Assembly: GCA_021772615.1 (NCBI GenBank)
Contig: JAJFLQ010000180.1
Location: 1-42,800, forward strand
Length of the DNA: 42,800 nt
Reading direction: 5' to 3'
Source: Verrucomicrobiota bacterium
Lineage (GTDB): Bacteria > Verrucomicrobiota > Lentisphaeria > JABSQK01 > JAJFLO01
Position numbers and translations under genes: made by a program. Shown here piece by piece: positions 30,672-39,820 of the stretch. The stretch's first letter is position 1, and every line of letters starts with the position of its first letter. The notes under the pieces are model-generated. The model was not told where the DNA came from, ran no database searches, and worked only from the letters and a program-made list of their open reading frames with translations.

Positions 30672-33659
30672 ATGGTTCCTGCGTTCATAAAGAAAATATT
30701 CGGCACCAAACATCAGCGCGAGATCAAACGACTATGGCCGTTGGTCGAAAAGATCAACGACACCGAGCAACAATACCAGTCGCTGACCGACGATCAGGTA
30801 TTCGCCAAGACAGACGAGTTCAGGCAACGGCTGCAGAACGGCGAGACCGCCGACGACATTCTCGTCGAGGCCTACGCCGTCGTAAAAAACACCTGCCGGA
30901 GAATGGTGGGCACATCTGTCGATGTGACGAACCAGGCGATTCAATGGGACATGATCCCTTATGACGTGCAGTTGCTTGGCGGAATCGCCCTGCACCGAGG
31001 CGGCATTGCCGAGATGCAGACAGGTGAGGGCAAGACCCTTGTCGCGACGTTACCGCTGTATCTCAATGCATTGACAGGCAAAAACTGTCAACTCGTAACC
31101 GTGAACGACTACTTGGCCTTGCGCGATTCCCAATGGGTTGGCGCCGTATTGACACGGTTGGGATTGACCGTCGGTTGTATTCAGCACGCGATGTCGCCGA
31201 AAGAGCGCCGTGCACAGTATACATGCGACGTCACCTACGGGACCAACAGTGAGTTTGGCTTCGACTACCTGCGAGACATGGGCATGGCATCGAACCCTGA
31301 GGATATCGTTCAGCGTGATTATTATTTTGCCATCGTCGATGAAATTGACAGTATCCTCATCGACGAAGCCAAAACGCCTCTCATTATTTCCGGTCCCGCT
31401 GCTGTTTCGACGCATAAGTACGACAAGTTGAAGCCATCGGTGGACAATCTGGTGCGCATGCAGAACCGTTTGTGCACCAAACTGATCATGGAAGCCAAGG
31501 CAATCATTAGCGACGATGACAAATCGGAAGACGAAATCGATGACGCGATTCTCAAGTTGTTGCAAGTGAAATTCGGTATGCCGAAGCACAAGCAGTTTCT
31601 GCGTATGATGGAGGACCCGGCTGTGCTGCGGCGTCTTGAGAAGAAAGATCTCGAAGTGCACAGCGACCAGAATCGGGGCATGTTCCAGGACTTGAAAGAG
31701 TCGCTTTACTTCTCGATCGACGAGAAGGCTCATGACACCGACCTCAGCGAACGCGGCAGGACTGCGCTGCGTCCAGATGAGCCTGATAGTTTTGTATTGC
31801 CGGATTTGATCGCCGGATTTCAGGAAATTGACGAGAACGAGAGCTTAAGCGCGGAAGAGAAACTGGCCGCCCGCACAGAGTTGCAAAGTCTATTCGACGA
31901 ACGCAGCGAGATCATCCATAATATTTCGCAATTGCTGCGCGCATACTGCCTCTTTGAGCCGGACGTCCATTACGTCGTCAAGGACAACCGTGTTCTCATT
32001 GTCGATGAATTTACCGGGCGGCTCATGCCTGGCAGGCGGTTCAGCGAAGGATTGCACCAGGCACTCGAAGCCAAAGAGGATGTCACTATCGAGCGTGAGA
32101 CGCAGACGCTGGCGACAATTACGATCCAGAATTACTTTCGCATGTACGACAAACTCGCCGGCATGACGGGAACAGCAGAGACGGAGGCGACCGAATTCAA
32201 GGACATCTACGATTTGGATGTGCTGGTGATCCCTACTAACCGGCCCTGCGTGAGAAAGGATTTCGACGATCGTATATTCAAGACCAAGAGAGAAAAATAC
32301 AACTCGATAATTCGCGAGGTAAAATCCAGTCACGAAACCGGGCAGCCGGTGTTGCTGGGAACCATTTCCGTGGAGGTATCCGAAGTCTTGAGTCGCCTGT
32401 TGAAGCGCGAAAAGATCATCCACAGTGTGCTGAATGCAAAGAACCATCAACACGAGGCGGAGATTGTCGCGCGCGCCGGTCAGAGAAATGCCGTTACCAT
32501 AGCCACCAACATGGCCGGCCGTGGAACTGACATTCGCCTCGGGGCCGGTGTGGCGGATGTCGGCGGGCTGCATGTCATTGCCAGCGAGCGGCATGACTCG
32601 CGCCGAATCGACCGGCAGCTTCGCGGACGGTGCGCGCGACAGGGGGATCCCGGATCGTCGCGATTCTATATCTCGCTCGAGGACGACCTGATGCGCCTTT
32701 TCGGATCCGATCGCATCGCCGGCCTTATGGAAAAATTCGGGTTTGAAGATGGCGAAGAGCTTTCGCACCCCATCTTGAACCGGTCGATTGAAGGCGCCCA
32801 GAAGAAGGTTGAGCAACAGCACTATTCGATTCGCAAACGCACACTCCAGTTCGACGATGTCGTCAACAAACAACGTCAGGTCATTTATGGTCGGCGGCGC
32901 GACATTCTGAGGTCGGATGACACCCGTTCGCTGCTGTTTGACTTCGTTGATAATGCGATTTACGACCGTCTGGAGTCCGTACTTCAGGATGAAAAGAAGC
33001 TTGGCACGCCATTCGACAAGCCGACGTTTTTCCACTGGCTGACCTCAACGTTTCCGATTAATTTCAAGGACGCCGACCTCGACATCGAGGCGGGCGCCTT
33101 TGATGCGGAGAAGCTGGTAGATGCGTTGCTGGTCAAGGTGAAGGCCGCGTACGAGGCAAAGATCAGAGGTGAGGATCCGCAATATGTAGCCCGTCTGGAA
33201 CGCCATATCATGTTGAGCGCCAACGACACGTTATGGCAGGAGCATCTCTACGGCATGGACGATTTGCGCGGCGGTATCTACCTCCGTGCGCACGCACAGC
33301 GCGATCCGCTTGTCGAATACAAGCAGGAGGCGTTTCAGATGTTCGGCGATTTGATCGGCCGGATCAATGAAGAGGTGTCGTCGCTGATGTTTCGCTCCGC
33401 AACCCGAGTCTCCGCAATCCAGGAATTGTTGGCATCGCTGCCGCAACGGGAGATTCATAACCTTTTCGGTCAGTTTTCCGACCAACCTTCGCCTGATGGC
33501 GATACCGGCGCGGAGGCGACGGCGGAAAATCGGGCGCCAGACGTGCCGCGAACGCGGCCCAAGGGCGTAACAATCCATCGGGAATACCCGAAAATAGGGC
33601 GCAACGATCCGTGTCCGTGCAAGAGCGGAAGAAAGTACAAGAAATGCTGCGGAAAATAA
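30672..33659 (+). CDS. secA: Protein translocase ATPase SecA
   Basis: Motor that drives preproteins through SecYEG. The ATG at 30672 gives MVPAFIKKIFG, a normal SecA N-terminus, and 995 residues, longer than the usual 850-900. Walker A is MQTGEGKT (115-122) and the DEAD-type Walker B is VDEIDS. The NBD2 carries NMAGRGTDIRLG and QLRGRCARQGDPGSSRFY. An insertion (about 255-390) rich in charged residues lies in the NBD1/PPXD region (KSEDEIDDAILKLL; SIDEKAHDTDLSERG), as in several PVC and Bacteroidetes SecAs. It ends with a zinc-binding SecB/ribosome tail NDPCPCKSGRKYKKCC. Confidence 0.98.
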   Translation: MVPAFIKKIFGTKHQREIKRLWPLVEKINDTEQQYQSLTDDQVFAKTDEFRQRLQNGETADDILVEAYAVVKNTCRRMVGTSVDVTNQAIQWDMIPYDVQLLGGIALHRGGIAEMQTGEGKTLVATLPLYLNALTGKNCQLVTVNDYLALRDSQWVGAVLTRLGLTVGCIQHAMSPKERRAQYTCDVTYGTNSEFGFDYLRDMGMASNPEDIVQRDYYFAIVDEIDSILIDEAKTPLIISGPAAVSTHKYDKLKPSVDNLVRMQNRLCTKLIMEAKAIISDDDKSEDEIDDAILKLLQVKFGMPKHKQFLRMMEDPAVLRRLEKKDLEVHSDQNRGMFQDLKESLYFSIDEKAHDTDLSERGRTALRPDEPDSFVLPDLIAGFQEIDENESLSAEEKLAARTELQSLFDERSEIIHNISQLLRAYCLFEPDVHYVVKDNRVLIVDEFTGRLMPGRRFSEGLHQALEAKEDVTIERETQTLATITIQNYFRMYDKLAGMTGTAETEATEFKDIYDLDVLVIPTNRPCVRKDFDDRIFKTKREKYNSIIREVKSSHETGQPVLLGTISVEVSEVLSRLLKREKIIHSVLNAKNHQHEAEIVARAGQRNAVTIATNMAGRGTDIRLGAGVADVGGLHVIASERHDSRRIDRQLRGRCARQGDPGSSRFYISLEDDLMRLFGSDRIAGLMEKFGFEDGEELSHPILNRSIEGAQKKVEQQHYSIRKRTLQFDDVVNKQRQVIYGRRRDILRSDDTRSLLFDFVDNAIYDRLESVLQDEKKLGTPFDKPTFFHWLTSTFPINFKDADLDIEAGAFDAEKLVDALLVKVKAAYEAKIRGEDPQYVARLERHIMLSANDTLWQEHLYGMDDLRGGIYLRAHAQRDPLVEYKQEAFQMFGDLIGRINEEVSSLMFRSATRVSAIQELLASLPQREIHNLFGQFSDQPSPDGDTGAEATAENRAPDVPRTRPKGVTIHREYPKIGRNDPCPCKSGRKYKKCCGK

Positions 33660-33667
33660 TGCGCCAG

Positions 33668-33701
33668 AACCGTTGAAAATGGTTGGTTTGGCTTTACTTT
33701 T
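33668..33701 (+). terminator. Probable intrinsic terminator of secA
   Basis: AACCGTT-gaa-AATGGTT forms a 7-bp stem (one G-T pair) 8 bases after the secA stop and is followed by the T-rich GGTTTGGCTTTACTTTT. The stem is AT-containing, so strength is moderate. Confidence 0.5.
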
Positions 33702-34399
33702 AGCAGCGTAGAGGACGATGCGTTAGTGGATCGCGGTGTGAACCAATGTGTGTGGCCGCAGAGACTCGACGCGGATGTGTAAGTTGATGTGTGGAGAAAG
33801 GAAACCCGGTGAGAATCGTACGCTTATATTGGTCGATACTGAACGTTTTGCTGCATGACGTTTCCGTGTGTAACAGTATGGGCCGTACGCTTGTATCCAG
33901 ATTCGGCAGGGCTTGTGTGGGAGCGTCTGCTCCTCGTTTTATTCAACTTGTTTTATTGTTTTGGAATTGGGTCGCAGGCCTCGGCAGGCCGCCGGCGTTA
34001 ATGGTCTGCGCAAGCCTTCGCATTGCGCGAAGTATGCCGGGATCCATTCCGAAAATATCTATATTGGCTAATGAAGCTGACGTCGTTTTCGCAGGTGACT
34101 GCTGTCCCGATCCTGACACATCAAGGGTTCTGATGGCGGTCGTGTAGAGCCGTATCGTACCGAGTGCCTGCACGGTGCCTTCCCCTCGGGGAGCAGTGAT
34201 GAGCGCGGGCTGCCCGGATAACGATACAACCGGCAGGTCAGATCGTCGTCGTTTCGTTGCGATAAACAGTTGATACGTCCAGTGGTGGCCAACAATCGTT
34301 GGCTCTTGCTGTCGCCCGCCTGATTCCTTTCCCCTCCCATTCGCTTCCATTCGTGTTCTGGTTACCGTCATATCCAGCCGTTTTATCGGTGGGTGAGCG
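33702..34399 (+). ncRNA. Structured intergenic region upstream of formyl-THF cyclo-ligase; candidate 6S-like RNA
   Basis: About 700 bp without a credible gene. A rod-like imperfect stem spans 34149-34234: GCC-GTATCGT, CCG and GCCTGC pair with GCGGGC, CGG and ACGATAC-GGC, capped by TCCC-ctcg-GGGA. Upstream are GGCCT/AGGCC (33977-33990) and two competing hairpins, GCGCAA/TTGCGC (34008-34028) and CTTCGC/GCGAAG (34016-34032). CAAGGGTT followed by GGCGG near 34120-34138 recalls the 3' strand of E. coli 6S RNA. In many bacteria 6S RNA (ssrS) precedes the formyl-THF cyclo-ligase gene, so position supports the idea; the fold is not confirmed and strand is assumed. Confidence 0.35.
34337..34363. repeat. 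CCATTCG direct repeat, probable decayed dispersed repeat
   Basis: CCATTCG occurs at 34337-34343 and 34347-34353, followed by TGTTCTGGTT. This matches in style the widespread intergenic motif of tandem CCATTCGTG units. No intact copy is in the window. Confidence 0.4.
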
Positions 34400-35014
34400 A
34401 TGACTCAAAAGCAAAAACAGAAACAGCAGCTCCGGGATTGGTGCCGCTCGCGAATACCTCGGATTTCGTCGTGTGATGCCGGCAGGTCTGCATCCGCCGT
34501 TTGCCGCATGTTGCACGAGGTTGTGTGTATTGAAACCGTTTCGAATTTGGCGGTTTACTGTGCCCGGGCGTCCGAGATCGACATCACCGCATTCGCGCGT
34601 GTTGCACAGGAACGGGGTGTGACGCTCTATTGGCCTCGGTTCGATGGCCGCGCCGGCCGATACGATCTTGCCGCTGCGAAAGTAGGGGCTGGTGAATTGG
34701 CGCCGGGGCGCTTTGGGATCTGCGAGCCCGCTGCAAATGCCGTGACGATTCCGGATCCTGTGCGGATCGAAAATCTGGTTTGGCTTGTGCCGGCGCTGGC
34801 ATTCGACCGGGATGGACATCGGCTCGGTCACGGCGGCGGCTATTTTGACCGTCTCTTGGCCGATAGCCGCGGCCTACGGGTCGGTATTGCTTACGACTGG
34901 CAGATTATCGATCACGTTCCGGCGGAATCGCATGACGAACGCATGGATCAACTCGTGACGTGCTCGAAGAGTATACAATGTAACAGGAATCGGATCGCGG
35001 CGTGCAGCACATGA
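34400..35014 (+). CDS. fau: 5-formyltetrahydrofolate cyclo-ligase
   Basis: Converts 5-formyl-THF to 5,10-methenyl-THF with ATP, recycling folate. 204 residues. It has the diagnostic C-terminal motif RLGHGGGYFDRLL (ATP/substrate loop), a preceding WLVPALAFDRDG strand and the late VPAESHDERMDQLVT segment. The N-terminus is Gln/Lys-rich with the expected LRDWCRSRI helix. It lies 68 bp before rny. Another folate gene of the same one-carbon pathway, folD, lies 5.8 kb downstream but in a separate unit. Confidence 0.93.
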   Translation: MTQKQKQKQQLRDWCRSRIPRISSCDAGRSASAVCRMLHEVVCIETVSNLAVYCARASEIDITAFARVAQERGVTLYWPRFDGRAGRYDLAAAKVGAGELAPGRFGICEPAANAVTIPDPVRIENLVWLVPALAFDRDGHRLGHGGGYFDRLLADSRGLRVGIAYDWQIIDHVPAESHDERMDQLVTCSKSIQCNRNRIAACST

Positions 35015-35037
35015 ATCGCCGTTTAAGTGAGTGAACT

Positions 35038-35051
35038 CGGCCTGTCGGCCG
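35038..35051 (+). promoter_or_regulatory. Hairpin in the rny leader
   Basis: CGGCC-tgtc-GGCCG lies between the cyclo-ligase stop and the rny Shine-Dalgarno (AAGGA at 35070-35074). It could be a weak attenuator or processing signal. No T-tract follows. Confidence 0.3.
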
Positions 35052-35082
35052 GATGGACTAATTGCAGAGAAGGATCGGAACA

Positions 35083-36624
35083 ATGGAAATTATCTTAACC
35101 GCTCTTGTTGGTGTCGGTATCGGTATACTGATACATAAATTACTGGCAAATCAGTCGGGTCAGTCCGCTGCGAAAGTTGCCAAGGAGATCAAGGCTTCTG
35201 CGGAGAAAGACGCAGAAAATATTATCAAAGAAGGCGAATTGCGGGCGAAAGAAGAGTTGATACGCAGCCGGGACGAGTTCGAGACGTCGACCCGCGAGCG
35301 ACGGAAAGAGCTGCAGGATTACGAAAAACGCCTGAACGAGCGTGAGAACACAATCGAACGCAAGAATGACCTTGTAGAGAATCGCCTCGAAGAAGTGGTG
35401 CGCCGGGAAAAGAATTGCGATGGTCGCGAGTCGGCATTATCCGCGCGCCAAAACGAGCTGGACGAGTTGATCAAGAAGCAAACCGTACAGCTTGAAGGCA
35501 TTGCCATGATGACCCGCGATCAGGCTCGTGTCCAATTAATGCAAAAGCTGGAGCACGAGCTGGCCAATGAGCGGGGAACGTTGATCCGCAGGTTTGTCGA
35601 TGAGATGAAGCACAAGTGCAAGCGGGAGGCTCAGAAATATATCATAGAAGCCATGCAGCGTTGTGCCGGAGAGTGCGCACACGAACGAACCACCGCGACA
35701 GTTTCGCTGCCGTCAGATGACATGAAAGGCCGCATAATCGGTCGCGAGGGCAGAAATATCCGCGTGTTCGAGGCCGAAACTGGTGTCAACGTTCTTATTG
35801 ACGACACCCCATCCGCCGTCGTGATTACGTGCTTTGAACCGAAACGGCTGGAAATCGCCAGGCTCGCGATGGAGAAACTTGTAAGCGACGGGCGAATTCA
35901 CCCAACCAGGGTAGAGGAAGTTGTCGAGTGGGCCCGAAACGAAATCGACAGCGAAACCGTAAAGGCCGGCGAAGACGCCGTACACGAATTGCAGATCGCC
36001 GGCATTCCGCCTCAGGTCGTGGAGGTCCTCGGTAGGCTGAAGTTCCGTTACAGCTATTCTCAAAATGTGCTGCAGCACTCGATCGAGGTCGCCAAGCTAA
36101 TGGCTGTTATTGCCGCAGAATTGGGGTTGAATGTCGAAAGGGCGAAACGCATGGGACTGCTCCATGACATTGGTAAGGTCCTCGAACATGAGATCGAGGG
36201 ACCGCATGCCCTGAGCGGAAGGGAGTTTCTAAAGCGCGCAGGTGAAGACCCGGAGATATTAAACGGCGTCGGCTGCCACCACGGCGATCTTCCAGCGGAA
36301 ACACCTCTTGCAGCCATGGTGAGTGTATGTGATGCACTGAGCGCGAGTCGGCCGGGCGCGCGTTCCGAGACAAACGAATTTTATATCAAGCGACTCGAAG
36401 AATTGGAAGCCATCGGCAACAGTTTTCGTGGCGTCGAGTCCTGTTACGCCGTACAGGCCGGTCGGGAAATTAGGATCATTGTGGACCCTGGAAAAGTCAC
36501 GGAAAATAACGCCTACGCGTTGTCCCGTGATATGGTCAAACGCATCGAATCGGAGATGCAATATCCGGGACAAATCAAAGTTTGTGTCATCCGCGAAACG
36601 CGATCAATCGAGTACGCAAAGTAG
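35083..36624 (+). CDS. rny: Ribonuclease Y
   Basis: Membrane-anchored endoribonuclease that starts mRNA decay. 513 residues: N-terminal transmembrane helix (about 3-18), long coiled coil (about 25-185), KH domain (GRIIGREGRNIRVFEAETGV) and HD domain with HSIEVAKL, GLLHDIGKV and the metal-binding HD pair. The C-terminus (RIESEMQYPGQIKVCVIRETRSIEYAK) matches the family end. The ATG at 35083 follows AAGGA at 8 bases; the upstream TTG is rejected. Its last 21 bp overlap the 3' end of cdsA on the opposite strand. Confidence 0.97.
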   Translation: MEIILTALVGVGIGILIHKLLANQSGQSAAKVAKEIKASAEKDAENIIKEGELRAKEELIRSRDEFETSTRERRKELQDYEKRLNERENTIERKNDLVENRLEEVVRREKNCDGRESALSARQNELDELIKKQTVQLEGIAMMTRDQARVQLMQKLEHELANERGTLIRRFVDEMKHKCKREAQKYIIEAMQRCAGECAHERTTATVSLPSDDMKGRIIGREGRNIRVFEAETGVNVLIDDTPSAVVITCFEPKRLEIARLAMEKLVSDGRIHPTRVEEVVEWARNEIDSETVKAGEDAVHELQIAGIPPQVVEVLGRLKFRYSYSQNVLQHSIEVAKLMAVIAAELGLNVERAKRMGLLHDIGKVLEHEIEGPHALSGREFLKRAGEDPEILNGVGCHHGDLPAETPLAAMVSVCDALSASRPGARSETNEFYIKRLEELEAIGNSFRGVESCYAVQAGREIRIIVDPGKVTENNAYALSRDMVKRIESEMQYPGQIKVCVIRETRSIEYAK

Positions 36625-37494
36625 CAGATAGAAGAACGGCGACGCGACAATAAGGCTGTCTAGCACATCCAGCAGACCGCCGAAGCCGGGTATCACCACC
36701 CCGGCGTCTTTCTTGCCGGATCCCCGCTTGAGCAGTGATATCGAAAGATCGCCGATCAGGCCGAGTATCGTGAGCGCCACGGCAGTGATCGACCCGGTCA
36801 GATATGTGATCGCCGGGTGCCCGTTCAGGATCATCCGATCGCCGGTGGCGGCAACGAGCATGCAGGCTGTCACGATGCTGAGACCAACGCTTCCGGCAAA
36901 TCCCTCCCAGCTCTTTTTGGGACTCAGTCGGGGTACGAGTTTATGTGTGCGGCCGACTACCTGATTGGTCAGTCGGCCTGCAAAATATCCCCCGATGTCC
37001 GCAGACTTTGCTACCATCGCCATGAAGAAGAAGAGATAGGGGCCGCTACGGTGCTCCGGCGAATTGAAGAAAAAATATATTTTCAGCGCGAAAACCAGCA
37101 TCCACGATACGAACAGGTACCCGCCAAGGGTGGCCATGACACGTAACGCGCCGGTGCGAAAGTCGCTCTCGGCGAAACCGCATAACAATGTCGCGACAAC
37201 CAGAGAATAAACGATGAGCACTTCAGCAAGCGTACACCGTTCTAATGCGGTTTCCGGAGTACGTGACGAAACAAAGACGGCGATGATGAGGGTGATCCCC
37301 GCGCCAATACTCAGCCCCTTGTAGATTTCGGCGCCGAGTGCTTTGGTAATGTCGGCAAGCTCAAGCAGGCTGATGCTCAAAAAAACAACGCCGACAAACG
37401 CCAGCAATATGGACGAGACGATGGATTCCCACGCGACGATCAGCCCGAACAGCGTAACCAGAGCAATCCCGCTGATGACGCGATATTTAAGCAC
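36604..37494 (-). CDS. cdsA: Phosphatidate cytidylyltransferase
   Basis: Makes CDP-diacylglycerol from phosphatidate and CTP, the precursor of bacterial phospholipids. 296 residues and about eight transmembrane helices. The CDP-alcohol signature is present near the C-terminus: SLLKRGSGKKDAGVVIPGFG, then GLLDVLDS. Canonical DRxD reads DVLD here, a variant that keeps both Asp residues. Start is GTG at 37494 with GGAG 9 bases upstream. It is last in a minus-strand unit after purA (36 bp) and overlaps rny tail to tail by 21 bp. Confidence 0.95.
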   Translation of the reverse strand: MLKYRVISGIALVTLFGLIVAWESIVSSILLAFVGVVFLSISLLELADITKALGAEIYKGLSIGAGITLIIAVFVSSRTPETALERCTLAEVLIVYSLVVATLLCGFAESDFRTGALRVMATLGGYLFVSWMLVFALKIYFFFNSPEHRSGPYLFFFMAMVAKSADIGGYFAGRLTNQVVGRTHKLVPRLSPKKSWEGFAGSVGLSIVTACMLVAATGDRMILNGHPAITYLTGSITAVALTILGLIGDLSISLLKRGSGKKDAGVVIPGFGGLLDVLDSLIVASPFFYLLLCVLD

Positions 37495-37530
37495 GATAAT
37501 GGGCTCCCTGCCGCGTCCGCTGTTGGCGAT

Positions 37531-38805
37531 TTACGGGATAAAAAAAACTTGTGCGCGCCGTGGACCGATCGATATGATCTGAATCGGTATTTCCAACATT
37601 TCCGCGATGCGATCGAGATATTTTTTCGCATTCTCGGGAAGATCGGCAAGGCACTTCGCCGCCACGGTACTTTGTTTCCAACCAGGATGATCCTCGTATA
37701 TCGGTACCACGCGTTGCAGATCTTCGATATCGGTTGGCATGTTCTCCAGGCGCTGATCATCAAGCTCGTAGGCGACGCAGATCCTGATGACATCGAGATG
37801 ATCGAGGACGTCCAGTTTCGTGACCGCCAGTGTGTCGATTCCGTTGATCATTACGGTGAACCGACTGGCGACGGCATCGAACCAGCCGCATCGCCGCGGG
37901 CGCCCCGTCGTGGCGCCATACTCGTTTCCGGCTTCGCGTAATGCCTTGCTGTCTTTGGTATCGAGCTCAGTTGGAAACGGTCCTTCGCCAACCCTGGTGG
38001 TGTAAGCCTTGATTACGCCGATTACATGATGCACGTACTTTGGTGCCAGGCCGGCGCCGGTACAAACGCCGCCAACTGTGGTGTTGCTGCTGGTCACGTA
38101 GGGGTAGGTGCCGTGGTCGATGTCCAACCACATCCCTTGGGCGCCCTCAAAAAGTACGGCTTTATCCGCCCTGACGGCAGCGTTGATGGTCGTGACCGTA
38201 TCACCGACGAGTGGTGCCAGAAACTTGGCGGCGGGCGCCAAGTTATTCCATTCGCAATCGGCGTCGAGCGGTGCGCGACCGTATCGTTCGAATATGAGAT
38301 TGTACGATGCAACAAGGTGGCGGAATTTCGCCTCCAATTGTTGTGGATGTCTCAGGTCCGATGCGCGGATCCCGACACGATTGGCCTTGTCCGCGTACGT
38401 CGGCCCGATGCCGCGAAGCGTTGTGCCGATCTTGGACGCTGTCTGATTTGTCTCACGTAGACTGTCGAGAATCTTGTGGCAGTCGAAAACCAGGTGTGCA
38501 CCGGTACTGAGCTGAAGACGATCGCGGATGTTGATCCCTTTTCTTTCGAGTTCCTGCATCTCTGCCACCAGGCCCAGTGGCTCAACGACCAACCCGTTGC
38601 CGATCACGCACATCGAATCGTCACGGAGAATTCCGGATGGAATCAGATGTAATACGAATTTTTCGTCACCGATTTCTACCGTATGTCCGGCATTGTTTCC
38701 ACCTTGAAAACGGACCACCATATCCGCTTTGGCGGCAAGGACATCGATAATCTTGCCCTTACCCTCATCGCCCCATTGCATGCCAATCACAACTGTTGTT
38801 GCCAT
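37531..38805 (-). CDS. purA: Adenylosuccinate synthase
   Basis: Catalyses IMP + aspartate + GTP to adenylosuccinate, the committed step to AMP. 424 residues, normal length. It has the N-terminal GMQWGDEGKGKIIDVLA P-loop, GGNNAGHTV, the RGIGPTYADK loop, FEGAQGMWLDIDHGTYPYVTSS and the late GVGEGPFPTEL-type segment (here RVGEGPFPTEL). The ATG at 38805 (MATTVVIGMQWG) is chosen by family alignment over upstream in-frame codons. It sits between two unknown exported proteins and cdsA. Confidence 0.98.
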   Translation of the reverse strand: MATTVVIGMQWGDEGKGKIIDVLAAKADMVVRFQGGNNAGHTVEIGDEKFVLHLIPSGILRDDSMCVIGNGLVVEPLGLVAEMQELERKGINIRDRLQLSTGAHLVFDCHKILDSLRETNQTASKIGTTLRGIGPTYADKANRVGIRASDLRHPQQLEAKFRHLVASYNLIFERYGRAPLDADCEWNNLAPAAKFLAPLVGDTVTTINAAVRADKAVLFEGAQGMWLDIDHGTYPYVTSSNTTVGGVCTGAGLAPKYVHHVIGVIKAYTTRVGEGPFPTELDTKDSKALREAGNEYGATTGRPRRCGWFDAVASRFTVMINGIDTLAVTKLDVLDHLDVIRICVAYELDDQRLENMPTDIEDLQRVVPIYEDHPGWKQSTVAAKCLADLPENAKKYLDRIAEMLEIPIQIISIGPRRAQVFFIP

Positions 38806-38827
38806 AATGTTCGTCCGTTTCAGTAAG

Positions 38828-39820
38828 TCAATTTTCAGTAACAACAATAGACAACGGCAATTGAGGTTTGGAGCCGCTGTAATCATTGAATCCGACTCGC
38901 AGGTAGTAGCGGCCTGCGGATGCCGTCCCGGGCACGCGAAAGATTCGCGTAAAAGTCTGCGTCAACGAAGGCTGCACGTTTCCAACATAGAAGATGCGCG
39001 AATCGAGCCACGGCCATCTGCTCATACTCATGCCGAGTACACGATAGATTCCAAGGCTCGCGCTGGTGTTGCCGACATGTACAGTGAGGCGAGCGGTGTC
39101 GCCAGGTGCATACGACTCGCGATCCCATTCCCCCTGGAGCGAAATGTGCTCAGGATGCGACGGACGCGTGCTGGAAAAATCGATGCCAAAATGCTCGTAC
39201 AGTTCTGTGCGCGACAGCTCCGTTACGCACAGGCCCAACTCTGCATTCGCGAACATCAATGACAGACCTCGCACCTTCCGGTCTTCAAATTGCTCCAGAA
39301 TAATCTGGTCTGTGTCAATGACAATGCCGTTTTCGTTCGCAGTGTACGGATGATCAAGAACGGTGAATGCGACATTTGAAGCGGGTCCGACATCATGTAT
39401 CTCTTCCCGCTCCTCGGGCTCGCCCTCAATGAACTCGCCGGCTATTGGTTCGCGCACGCCCCGGTCGTCGTTATTGTTACGTTGACGGGTGACTTTCACC
39501 TTTTCGTAGATCGGTAGCTCTGTGATCAGCACACGCTCGAATTCCAGGATCTCGAAGGCAAGATTGTTGTCACGGATGCCGATGAATTTTGCTTCCAGAT
39601 ATCGTGATTGCTCTGATGACAGGCGTTCCGTTCGCAGGAGTTTCCCCGGATAGATCTGAACCATGGTTTCCGCTGTGACGTCCGCAACCATGCACAGGAT
39701 CACGGTTGCCAGCAAGAAGACCGCCCTATCTCGTATCGCGACTGCCAAATGACGGGACGATGCGTCGGTATCGCGAGCGTTTCCTCCCTTCGCCGGTTTG
39801 GACAGCCGCGCGCCACTCAT
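38828..39820 (-). CDS. Exported protein of unknown function with Ig-like C-terminal domain
   Basis: About 330 residues. A hydrophobic segment (about 29-50 of this start) acts as signal peptide or anchor. The middle has a charged linker (EFIEGEPEEREEIHD). The C-terminal 100 residues look like a beta-sandwich: SYAPGDTARLTVHVGN, then FRVPGTASAGRYYLRVGFND. No family was recognised. The ATG at 39820 overlaps the stop of the gene before it (ATGA); an ATG at 39838 is also possible. Together with that gene it forms a coupled pair, so the two probably act together in the envelope. Confidence 0.65.
   Translation of the reverse strand: MSGARLSKPAKGGNARDTDASSRHLAVAIRDRAVFLLATVILCMVADVTAETMVQIYPGKLLRTERLSSEQSRYLEAKFIGIRDNNLAFEILEFERVLITELPIYEKVKVTRQRNNNDDRGVREPIAGEFIEGEPEEREEIHDVGPASNVAFTVLDHPYTANENGIVIDTDQIILEQFEDRKVRGLSLMFANAELGLCVTELSRTELYEHFGIDFSSTRPSHPEHISLQGEWDRESYAPGDTARLTVHVGNTSASLGIYRVLGMSMSRWPWLDSRIFYVGNVQPSLTQTFTRIFRVPGTASAGRYYLRVGFNDYSGSKPQLPLSIVVTEN

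Noticed and set aside
33791..34147. 118-codon plus-strand ORF starting at GTG
   Set aside because: An AAGGA precedes an internal GTG, but the product has no domain-like pattern and runs through hairpins. Too weak to call a gene.
33943..34371. 142-codon minus-strand ORF in the secA-cyclo-ligase gap
   Set aside because: No ribosome binding site, no family, composition biased by the CCATTCG repeat and by stem sequences. The interval is better explained as structured non-coding DNA.
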